Program-made: the position numbers and the translations under genes | NCBI GenBank assembly: GCA_030148625.1 | Contig: JASBTC010000059.1 | Coordinates: 1-8,261 of the forward strand | Length of the DNA stretch: 8,261 nt | Direction of reading: 5' to 3' | Source of the DNA: Sphingobium sp. | GTDB lineage: Bacteria; Pseudomonadota; Alphaproteobacteria; Sphingomonadales; Sphingomonadaceae | The notes under the pieces: model-generated | What the model was told of the DNA's origin: nothing | The model's database searches: none | The model's input: the letters and a program-made list of their open reading frames with translations, nothing else | In this document: in pieces, positions 1-5,488 of the stretch | Layout: every line of letters starts with the position of its first letter | How positions within the stretch are numbered: the stretch's first letter is position 1

Positions 1-778
1 ACAGGCTGGCCCCGGTCGGATTGTGGAGCGCGGAATTGGTGATGTAGAGGCGTGGGCGCTCGGCGATCGCCGCCGCCTCGAACGCTGCGGTATCGGGCCC
101 GGCCGGCGTATAGGGAATGCCGATGATGCGGACCTGATGCGCGCGCAGCAGCGCCTGGAAATTGAAATAACAGGGGTCGTCGACCAGCACGGCATCGCCG
201 GGGCGCAGCAGGAAGCGGCAGATCAGGTCGATCGCCTGCGTCCCCGACCCGGTCAGCATCAACTGATCGGGATCGGCATCGATGCCTTCCTCCGCAAAGC
301 GGCCGAGCAACAGCCGGCGCAACGCGAGCGATCCGCGCGTGCTGCCATAATCGGACAGCAGCGCATCGTCGGCGCGCGCCAGCGCGCGCAGGCCGCGGCG
401 CATCGCGGCATTGGGCATCCAGTCCGCGGGCAGCCAGCCACAGCCGGGCTTGAGCGCCCTGGGATCGGCATCGAGCGATTCGCGCGACACCCAGAGCGGA
501 TCGATGGCGTGATCGCGTTTCGGCCCCATTTCGCCCAGCGCCATTGGCGGCATGTGCGATCCCGTCACATAGAAGCCCGAGCCCCGCCGCGCGCAGATTA
601 GGCCCTCGGCGGCGAGCCGGTCATAGGCCTCGACGACGGTCGAGGGGGATACATGCATGGTTTCGGCGAAGCGACGCACCGAGGGCAGCTTGTCTCCGGC
701 GCCGAGCGCACGGCTCGCCACCCTGGCGCGCACCGCCTCCATCAACGCTTCGGTGCGCGTCGGCGCGGGGCTGTCCAT
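1..778 (-). CDS. MocR/PdxR-type transcriptional regulator (GntR HTH + aminotransferase-like domain), C-terminus outside window
   Basis: About 259 codons are visible from an ATG at 776-778 to the left edge, with no stop. An N-terminal GntR-type winged helix spans roughly residues 10-72 (LPSVRRFAE, then VSPSTVVEAYDRLAAEGLI, then RRGSGFYV). A linker leads into a fold-type I aminotransferase domain, shown by LSDYGSTRG, LTGSGTQAIDLICR, DDPCYFNFQ and HNPTGA. Family members use PLP or a related ligand as a sensor rather than for catalysis and usually regulate themselves and a divergent neighbour. The PLP lysine lies beyond the edge and cannot be checked. A weak CAGGG lies about 8 nt before the ATG. 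It is divergent from a DMT transporter, its probable target. Regulators of this type govern vitamin B6, GABA, taurine or drug-efflux genes, and the ligand here is unknown. Family confidence is high. Confidence 0.93.
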   Translation of the reverse strand, partial: MDSPAPTRTEALMEAVRARVASRALGAGDKLPSVRRFAETMHVSPSTVVEAYDRLAAEGLICARRGSGFYVTGSHMPPMALGEMGPKRDHAIDPLWVSRESLDADPRALKPGCGWLPADWMPNAAMRRGLRALARADDALLSDYGSTRGSLALRRLLLGRFAEEGIDADPDQLMLTGSGTQAIDLICRFLLRPGDAVLVDDPCYFNFQALLRAHQVRIIGIPYTPAGPDTAAFEAAAIAERPRLYITNSALHNPTGASL

Positions 779-794
779 CTAGTCGACCCTGTAT

Positions 795-820
795 CTGTAT
801 GGTCAGGAGTGACCATACAG
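795..820. promoter_or_regulatory. Perfect 11-bp inverted repeat, probable MocR operator
   Basis: The arms CTGTATGGTCA (795-805) and TGACCATACAG (810-820) are exact reverse complements around GGAG. A further CTGTAT at 789-794 abuts the left arm, so CTGTAT occurs twice directly and once inverted within 32 bp. The site lies 17-42 bp upstream of the regulator ATG, where binding would block its transcription, and it overlaps the best candidate -35 for the divergent transporter. MocR proteins such as GabR bind direct repeats, so the mix of direct and inverted copies fits this family. Binding is inference. Confidence 0.6.
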
Positions 821-837
821 TTTGTCCAATATGTACT
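809..837 (+). promoter_or_regulatory. Candidate sigma-70 promoter for the DMT transporter
   Basis: GTGACC (809-814) and TGTACT (832-837) each match the -35 and -10 consensus at four of six positions, with a 17-bp spacer. The -35 sits in the right arm of the inverted repeat, so the regulator could control it directly. Alphaproteobacterial promoters are poorly conserved, so this is tentative. The predicted leader RNA would contain the whole palindromic element. Confidence 0.3.
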
Positions 838-869
838 GCACTGTTCCTGTCAGCACCAGCCGCGATGGG

Positions 870-973
870 TTAGAGCGATTTCCAGTCAGATGCGCTCATC
901 TGACGACTCGGAAATCGCGGCAAAACAAGAGCCTAGAGCGGCCGATCCGATTCAATCGGATCGGCCGCTCTAG
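870..973. repeat. Compound palindromic intergenic repeat (TTAGAGCG...CGCTCTAG)
   Basis: Two hairpin units lie side by side. The left unit (875-918) pairs GCGATTTCC (875-883) with GGAAATCGC (910-918), and inside it GTCAGATG (885-892) with CATCTGAC (897-904), leaving GACTC as a bulge. The right unit (933-973) is a perfect 20-bp-armed palindrome around a single C at 953. TAGAGCG begins both units (871 and 934) and its complement CGCTCTA closes the element (966-972), so the whole block has matching ends. This is the architecture of dispersed REP-like or miniature palindromic elements. I associate the TAGAGCG / GATTCAATCGGATC wording with repeats common between alphaproteobacterial genes, from memory only. 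In RNA it would fold strongly and might modulate transporter expression. Confidence 0.75.
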
Positions 974-1001
974 CCGCGCCATCCACGAAAGCGAGGACGA
1001 C

Positions 1002-1874
1002 ATGGAACGGAGTATCGAACGGCCCGGGGCCGGCTGGGGCAGCGGATTGATCGGCGTGATCATCTTCAGCGGGTCATTGCCGGCGACGCGCGTCGCGATC
1101 GCCGATTTCTCGCCACTGTTCCTGACCTCGGCACGTGCGGCGATCGCGGCACTGCTGGGGGCGGCGTTCCTGTTCGGATTGCGACAGATAAGGCCGGCGC
1201 GCGGCGACTTGATCCCGCTGGTCATCGTCTCGATCGGCGTGGTGCTCGGCTTTCCGCTGCTCAGCGGCCTTGCGCTTCAGCATATCACCGCGGCGCACTC
1301 GATCGTGTTCGTCGGCCTGTTGCCGCTCTCCACCGCGATCTTCGGCGTGCTGCGCGGCGGGGAGCGGCCAAAGCCCGTTTTCTGGCTGTTCTCGACGATC
1401 GGGGCGATGACCATTGTCGGCTTCGCACTGTATCGCAGCGATGGCGGTTCGCTGACCGGCGATCTGCTGATGATCGCGGCGATCCTGTTGTGCGGCCTGG
1501 GCTATGCCGAAGGCGCCGCGCTGTCGCGCCGGCTGGGCGGATGGCAGGTGATCAGCTGGGCGCTGATCCTGGCGCTGCCGCCAATGGTGGTGATCACGCT
1601 CTTCACCACGCCCGTCAGTTTCGCCGAGGTGGGCGTGCCGGCATGGCTGGGGCTGGCCTATGTCTCGATCTTCTCGATGCTGGTCGGATTCATCTTCTGG
1701 TATCGCGGCCTGGCGCTGGGCGGCATTGCGGGCGTCGGTCAGTTGCAGCTTCTCCAGCCCTTTTTCGGATTGCTGCTCGCGGCGCTGCTGCTCCACGAGC
1801 CGGTCGGCTGGACGATGATCGCGTCGACCGTCATCGTCGTGCTGTGCGTCGCGGGGGCGAAGCGCTTCGCATGA
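1002..1874 (+). CDS. EamA/DMT-family inner-membrane transporter
   Basis: The protein is 290 residues, typical for the drug/metabolite transporter superfamily. Ten hydrophobic segments form two EamA repeats, about residues 15-145 and 152-287. Visible hallmarks are the first-repeat stretch PLFLTSARAAIAALL (38-52), the helix containing HSIVFVGLLPLSTAIFG (99-115), and the second-repeat GIAGVGQLQLLQPFFGLLLAALLLHEP (240-267). The ATG at 1002 was chosen because GAGGA lies 4 nt upstream and the frame upstream is repeat sequence. These proteins export amino acids, metabolites or drugs by antiport or facilitated diffusion, and the substrate cannot be read from sequence. Divergence from a MocR regulator suggests induction by an amino-acid-like or B6-like ligand. 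It is the only plus-strand gene in the window. Family confidence is high; substrate unknown. Confidence 0.93.
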   Translation: MERSIERPGAGWGSGLIGVIIFSGSLPATRVAIADFSPLFLTSARAAIAALLGAAFLFGLRQIRPARGDLIPLVIVSIGVVLGFPLLSGLALQHITAAHSIVFVGLLPLSTAIFGVLRGGERPKPVFWLFSTIGAMTIVGFALYRSDGGSLTGDLLMIAAILLCGLGYAEGAALSRRLGGWQVISWALILALPPMVVITLFTTPVSFAEVGVPAWLGLAYVSIFSMLVGFIFWYRGLALGGIAGVGQLQLLQPFFGLLLAALLLHEPVGWTMIASTVIVVLCVAGAKRFA

Positions 1875-2082
1875 TCGGGGAGAGGAGCCACCGCCTCCCC
1901 GCCGGGGAACGCGTACGCAACCAGACTGGCCCTCCGGAAAGGGCGGCGTCCGGATAGGGGCTCCGGCGATCGGCTCAAACCGGAGATTGATCCGGGATGG
2001 CGGTAATCGGCGATATATGGCGGGCGGGTCGCGCCGGTCCGTCTGTGTTCCTCATTCCAGGCAAATGAAATCGGGCGGCTGC
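1875..2082. other. Convergent intergenic spacer
   Basis: This spacer lies between the stops of the plus-strand transporter and a minus-strand hypothetical gene. Apart from a GC-rich stem-loop at its left end and a short GCCCT/AGGGC hairpin near 1930, I see no gene, repeat or strong terminator with a T-run. Confidence 0.6.
1877..1900. terminator. Weak hairpin behind the DMT gene
   Basis: GGGGAG (1877-1882) pairs with CTCCCC (1895-1900), beginning 2 nt after the transporter stop. No T-run follows, so it may be only a 3'-end stabilising hairpin or a poor terminator. Confidence 0.3.
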
Positions 2083-2523
2083 TCAATGCCGCGGGCTTGG
2101 CCCCGCGTCCATCCAGGCTCCGAGCTTGTCGGCGATCCGTTCGAGCCGTGATCCCTGGGCGAGATCCGCCGCTGCGTGCTCGACGGTCTGCAGGTCGGGG
2201 AATAGGGGCAGTTCGGTTGCCTTGCTTTCCGCGCGCGCGGCCTGATCGGCGGCGCTGATCGCGATCCACTCGATCGCCCATTCGTGGCGCAGCGCGGGTT
2301 CGCCCGATCCGGCGATGCGCGTGATGCCCGCGCCTTCGATCGCCACGGCGAAGCGGCAGATATCGGCATCGTCGACGACGCCTTCGACCAATGTTCCGTC
2401 CGACAGCGCCAGCGTGAAATGCGTCCGATCGCCGAGGCGGGCGCGTGGCGGGATGGTGAGAATGGTCTCGATGCTGCCCGACACGTGCAGCAATTCCCGG
2501 TCACGACGGATTTCAATCGACAT
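2083..2523 (-). CDS. Hypothetical protein, 146 aa
   Basis: I do not recognise a family. The start at 2521-2523 is supported by GGAG five nt upstream (2529-2532). The N-terminal half looks beta-rich (residues about 1-75, with GSIETILTIPPRARL and LSDGTLVEGVVDDADICRFAVAI), followed by a helical, charged C-terminal half (ELPLFPDLQTVEHAAADLA, RLERIADKLGAWMDAG). There is no signal peptide, membrane helix, cysteine pair or recognisable catalytic motif. The composition is protein-like and the codon choice matches the neighbouring genes, in contrast to the arginine- or glutamine-rich readings of the other frames here. It lies 97 bp downstream of another unassigned small gene on the same strand, so co-transcription is possible. 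Cytoplasmic location is inferred. Confidence 0.75.
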   Translation of the reverse strand: MSIEIRRDRELLHVSGSIETILTIPPRARLGDRTHFTLALSDGTLVEGVVDDADICRFAVAIEGAGITRIAGSGEPALRHEWAIEWIAISAADQAARAESKATELPLFPDLQTVEHAAADLAQGSRLERIADKLGAWMDAGPSPRH

Positions 2524-2620
2524 TTCGGCTCCAGCCAGGGCGAATCGAACAGCGGCCCAGCATAGGCTTCGGGATTTTTGTTCTCAATATGTTCTTGTTG
2601 GACCAGCTTCGTTCGGCGGG

Positions 2621-2929
2621 TTAGGCAGGGCCGGGGCCGAACACATGATGGTGCCAATATGTGCCAGGCTTGGCGAACCACATTTCATTGCGAGGCGTCC
2701 GGAGGGCGGCGAGTTGCCGCATGTCGATCGCATAGCGCCGGTGAAGGGCGATGAGTTCGCGCAGGTCGTCATCGGTGGGCCGTCGGGCAAGACGGATATG
2801 AAGACCATCGCCATGCCCTTCATATCCGGCGACGACCTGCATTCGATCCAGCCATGCGAAGAACAGCGCCTCGTCATTCTCGTGATAATAGACCAGGCGG
2901 TCGGCGATCAGCGTCATTCCGTCAGACAT
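2621..2929 (-). CDS. Hypothetical protein, 102 aa
   Basis: The family is not recognised. The protein begins MSDGMTLIADRLVYYHEND and contains a central helical stretch (DDDLRELIALHRRYAIDMRQLAAL) and an aromatic and histidine-rich tail (EMWFAKPGTYWHHHVFG). It has no signal peptide or membrane segment and looks like a small soluble alpha/beta protein. I chose the ATG at 2927-2929 because the preceding codons are proline, glycine and arginine rich and look non-coding. Another ATG four codons later, or in-frame ATG/GTG codons up to 2989, are possible, and none has a convincing Shine-Dalgarno. It lies about 150 bp downstream of catB, behind a hairpin, so it is probably transcribed on its own or with the 146-aa gene. 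Confidence 0.65.
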   Translation of the reverse strand: MSDGMTLIADRLVYYHENDEALFFAWLDRMQVVAGYEGHGDGLHIRLARRPTDDDLRELIALHRRYAIDMRQLAALRTPRNEMWFAKPGTYWHHHVFGPGPA

Positions 2930-3032
2930 GACGCACTGTCCCATGGCCGACGGTCCGGCGCAACGGCCGCTTCGGGGCATTCCTGTCACAGGCCAATGTC
3001 ACGCCGGATGGCCTTGCGTGCCTGATGGAGAT

Positions 3033-3068
3033 CCGACCGGAAAGCGGACACCGTCGCTCTCCGGTCGG
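3033..3068 (-). terminator. Terminator-like hairpin behind catB
   Basis: CCGACCGGA (3033-3041) pairs with TCCGGTCGG (3060-3068), and inside it AGCG (3043-3046) pairs with CGCT (3055-3058) around an 8-nt loop, with one A-C mismatch. It starts 9 nt after the catB stop in the direction of transcription. There is no T-run after it, so termination may be partial or it may act as a 3'-end stabiliser. Confidence 0.5.
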
Positions 3069-3077
3069 CCCGCCCGG

Positions 3078-3710
3078 CTATGCTCGGGTCCACGCACGCC
3101 AATGGTGATGCAGGGCGTCGACATCGCCGCTGGTGAGCAGGGGCATCGCATCGCGCAACCGGTCGTCGGACCAGTCCCACCAGGCCATTTCCAGCAGCAT
3201 GGCGATGCGTGCGTCGTCGAAGCGCTTCCGGATCGGTTTCGCGGGATTGCCGCCGATAATGGCATAGGGCTCGACATTGCGGGTCACCAGCGCGCGGGTG
3301 CCGATGACGGCGCCATGGCCGATATGGATCCCGGGCATGACGATCGCTTCCGAACCGATCCAGACATCATGGCCGATGACGGTGTCTCCGGCGGGAAGAT
3401 AGCCGTTATGCGCCGCAGCGAAATCCGGCGCGTCGGGATAGAAGAAAAATGGGAAGGTGCTGACCCATTCGTTCCGGTGCCCCTGATTGCCGGCCATGAT
3501 GAAGGCGGCGCCCGATCCGATCGAGCAGAAGCTGCCGATGATCAGCCGGTCGGCATCGGCGTCGGGCAGGAGGTAGCGGGCGCAATCGTCGAAGCTATGG
3601 CCGTGATAATAGCCCGAATAATAGCTGTAGCGCCCGGCGACGATATTGGGGTGGATGATCTGTTCGGAAAGCGGGATGCCCTTGAAGGGGCTTTCGAAGA
3701 AATTGGTCAT
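3078..3710 (-). CDS. catB: Type B chloramphenicol/xenobiotic O-acetyltransferase
   Basis: The 210-residue protein matches the full length of CatB enzymes, which transfer acetyl from acetyl-CoA to the hydroxyl of chloramphenicol and related compounds, as trimers of left-handed beta-helix subunits. Family hallmarks run throughout: [11 protein letters not shown] at the start, [25 protein letters not shown] (26-50), [23 protein letters not shown] (57-79) with the probable catalytic His78, hexapeptide repeats [35 protein letters not shown] (108-142), and the tail [12 protein letters not shown] (153-164), then WWDW. No truncation or lost key residue was seen. The frame extends upstream to 3824, but homology begins at the ATG at 3708-3710. 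The Shine-Dalgarno is weak. No integron attC-like site, insertion sequence or composition change flanks it, so it looks like a resident chromosomal gene. Activity on chloramphenicol is not guaranteed, since some members have other natural substrates. Confidence 0.95.
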   Translation of the reverse strand: MTNFFESPFKGIPLSEQIIHPNIVAGRYSYYSGYYHGHSFDDCARYLLPDADADRLIIGSFCSIGSGAAFIMAGNQGHRNEWVSTFPFFFYPDAPDFAAAHNGYLPAGDTVIGHDVWIGSEAIVMPGIHIGHGAVIGTRALVTRNVEPYAIIGGNPAKPIRKRFDDARIAMLLEMAWWDWSDDRLRDAMPLLTSGDVDALHHHWRAWTRA

Positions 3711-3782
3711 CTGAAAAGGCTCGCTGTCTACATGGCTCCGGCGCGGATCTTGCGCGGTTGCTTCAGGACAAAGGGAGATTGC

Positions 3783-3811
3783 GGCCGAACGCGCATGGCG
3801 TCCGTTCGGCC
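3783..3811. repeat. Hairpin in the catB leader region
   Basis: GGCCGAACG (3783-3791) and CGTTCGGCC (3803-3811) are exact reverse complements, and CGC/GCG (3792-3794 and 3798-3800) can extend the stem with a small bulge. It lies 73-101 bp before the catB start. It could be an operator or leader RNA structure; a role in attenuation is speculative. Confidence 0.5.
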
Positions 3812-3927
3812 CGATGTTCCTCACGCCGGTCGCGCGGGAACCCGATTCAGATGGTACAGGGAGCGGCCTTCATCGCGGGCGATATGCGCGGCCGGGAACT
3901 GCATGGCAAGGCTTCGCGCGGACCTGT

Positions 3928-3963
3928 GACAAGCTGCGCCATATGTTGATCGCGCAGCTTGTC
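3928..3963. repeat. Perfect 12-bp inverted repeat behind the ABC operon
   Basis: GACAAGCTGCGC (3928-3939) and GCGCAGCTTGTC (3952-3963) are exact reverse complements separated by 12 nt. It starts 44 nt beyond the stop of the second ABC permease. As RNA it would form a strong stem and could terminate or protect the operon transcript, but no T-run follows on the minus strand. A regulator site for catB is an alternative. Confidence 0.55.
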
Positions 3964-4007
3964 GTCGATGATCGCGATCGCATCGCTTTCGCAGAGGCAG
4001 GTTCTTT

Positions 4008-5450
4008 CTAGCGATTATCGGCAGGGTAGCGACGAAGTGCCAGGAGACCCACGGCGAACACTGCGGCAAACCAGAGGAGTACCCCGCCGGTATTTTCGAC
4101 TGTCCGCGCGAGAATGCCGCTGCCGGTTTCGCGCTGGTAGCTGAACCTTGGAACCTGGAGCAGTTGCGCGCGCGACATGAAGCCGCTGTCGTGCACGATC
4201 GGGCGGAAATAGGCTCTCCAGACCATCTGATAGGCGGTGACCTGGCGGTTGAAGTCCGCGAAGGTCTCCGCGCTGTTTTCAGCCAGGTCGTTCAGCGCGG
4301 CGTGCGTGATCATCGCCGGACTGAGATATTTGAGCCCGATCGTGAAGCGTTGCTGGGCGGCCTTGCGCGCGTCGAATGTCCTGAAGATCGGCGCCGCGAG
4401 TTCCTCGCCATGCTGTTCCATGGGCAGCACCCGCCGCAGGAACTCGACAGTGCCTGCCTCAAGCGCTTCCTCTTCGCCTTTGCGAAGCAGGTCGGCATTG
4501 AATATCCGGCCTTTGGCGCTCTGCTTGCGGGCGATCTCGTCGCCGGATCTCAGCCATTGCACCATCTGGATTCGTGACGGCAGCGGATAGATGACCTTCG
4601 CCGCCAGGTTCAATCCGGCGGGTATCACGATCACGAAGGCGATCCACGTCGCCATCAGCGCCAGCGCATTGGTAGCGGACCGGGCGCCCAGCGCGTTGAC
4701 CAGCATGGCGACGCCAAACCAGAATGCGCCATAGCCCGCGGTGATCGCCATGAAGAGCGCGATGCGCCAGAGATCGCCGCCGGCGAGGATTTCGGGATTG
4801 GCGATGAGCAAGGCCGCTGCCGTGGTCAGTGTGCCGATCCCGATGATCAGCCCGCCTCTCAGCAGAATCTTTGCGATGACGAAGGTCGAGAGCGAGACGG
4901 GTTGGGACAGCAGAAGCGCCTGGGTGCCGCCCTCGCGCTCAGACGAGAGGATGTTGTAGCTGAACGCGATGATCAGCAGCGGATAGAGATAGATGATCAC
5001 GAAGCTGAGATCGAAGGTGCCGATTTCGAGAATTCGCGCGCTGGCGATCTCGTCCATGTTCGTCTGTTTGAACATCGGCTTCCATTGGACCTTGAGATAG
5101 GATGGCGAGACGTCGCTCTGTCCCACGGCAATGGCCGCCGCCGCGGAGGGCGGCTTTGCGGCCATCTCGAATCCGATGTGCCGGGCAAAGGCGCCCGCGA
5201 TTCTCGCGTCTTCGCCGATCTGATAGGGACGCTTCCCGCTCAACATCTCGTCCACCGCCCGCGTCCGCGCACTGAAATTGTCGCTGGCGAGCGCCACCGC
5301 GGCCGATGTGCGGTCCTGCAGCGTGTGTTTCCATGCAGTGCCGCTGGCGACGGCATAGACGAGCATGACCAGATAGACGGGCAGGGCGACAAGCAAGGCA
5401 CGGTCCCGGACAAGGACCATCCATTCATGCGAGATGATTTTCCTGATCAT
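4008..5450 (-). CDS. ABC-2 type exporter permease (DUF3526 type), second of two
   Basis: This 480-residue integral membrane protein has six predicted helices, near residues 17-36, 146-166, 190-215, 227-252, 260-284 and 453-472. Two large extracytoplasmic parts, about 37-145 and 285-452, are the layout of DUF3526-type ABC-2 permeases. After helix 2 comes SEREGGTQALLLSQPVS (170-186), the cytoplasmic coupling segment typical of ABC-2 permeases. The ATG at 5448-5450 is set by an almost ideal AGGAGGT five nt upstream, although the frame is open to 5669. It follows its paralogue by 38 bp and should pair with it and the ATPase to form an export pump. The substrate is unknown. Family assignment is from topology and motif; confidence is good. 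Confidence 0.9.
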   Translation of the reverse strand: MIRKIISHEWMVLVRDRALLVALPVYLVMLVYAVASGTAWKHTLQDRTSAAVALASDNFSARTRAVDEMLSGKRPYQIGEDARIAGAFARHIGFEMAAKPPSAAAAIAVGQSDVSPSYLKVQWKPMFKQTNMDEIASARILEIGTFDLSFVIIYLYPLLIIAFSYNILSSEREGGTQALLLSQPVSLSTFVIAKILLRGGLIIGIGTLTTAAALLIANPEILAGGDLWRIALFMAITAGYGAFWFGVAMLVNALGARSATNALALMATWIAFVIVIPAGLNLAAKVIYPLPSRIQMVQWLRSGDEIARKQSAKGRIFNADLLRKGEEEALEAGTVEFLRRVLPMEQHGEELAAPIFRTFDARKAAQQRFTIGLKYLSPAMITHAALNDLAENSAETFADFNRQVTAYQMVWRAYFRPIVHDSGFMSRAQLLQVPRFSYQRETGSGILARTVENTGGVLLWFAAVFAVGLLALRRYPADNR

Positions 5451-5455
5451 TCGCG

Positions 5456-5462
5456 ACCTCCT
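5456..5462 (-). promoter_or_regulatory. Strong Shine-Dalgarno for the second permease
   Basis: The minus strand reads AGGAGGT five nt before the ATG at 5450. It decides this start against the longer open frame that overlaps the upstream permease. Confidence 0.85.
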
Positions 5463-5488
5463 ATTCCTAAGCGTTTCGAAGGGCTGCG

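Larger units (their letters stand above)
779..1001. other. Divergent intergenic control region
   Basis: This stretch separates the minus-strand MocR regulator from the plus-strand DMT transporter. The part nearest the regulator holds a perfect inverted repeat and tandem CTGTAT copies. The part nearest the transporter is filled by a compound palindromic element ending about 28 bp before the transporter ATG. An open frame runs in from TTG at 822 to the transporter, but its first 60 codons translate the palindrome and do not look like protein. Confidence 0.8.
3711..4007. other. Intergenic region between ABC operon and catB
   Basis: About 300 bp hold no convincing gene. Short open frames on both strands are rich in arginine and unsupported. 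Two inverted repeats stand out: a 9-bp-armed hairpin nearer catB and a 12-bp-armed perfect repeat just behind the ABC permease stop. The catB promoter should lie here, but no good -35/-10 pair was identified. Confidence 0.7.

Noticed and set aside
822..1001. 60-codon N-terminal extension of the DMT transporter from a TTG
   Set aside because: These codons translate the palindromic repeat; the ATG at 1002 has a Shine-Dalgarno and gives the usual family length.
1074..1796. 240-codon open frame antisense to the DMT transporter
   Set aside because: It is rich in Gln, Arg and Asp with no fold signature, as expected for the reverse frame of a GC-rich membrane-protein gene.
3033..3068. Integron attC site behind catB
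   Set aside because: The hairpin lacks the GTTRRRY/RYYYAAC core sites and the two-box spacing of attC; it reads as an ordinary terminator-type stem.
3711..3824. 38-codon N-terminal extension of CatB
   Set aside because: CatB homology starts exactly at [11 protein letters not shown]; the extension is arginine-rich and would pass through the leader hairpin.
2928..3929. 333-codon plus-strand open frame across catB
   Set aside because: It runs antisense to a clear CatB enzyme and across non-coding spacer; composition is Gly/Asp/Arg rich without motifs.
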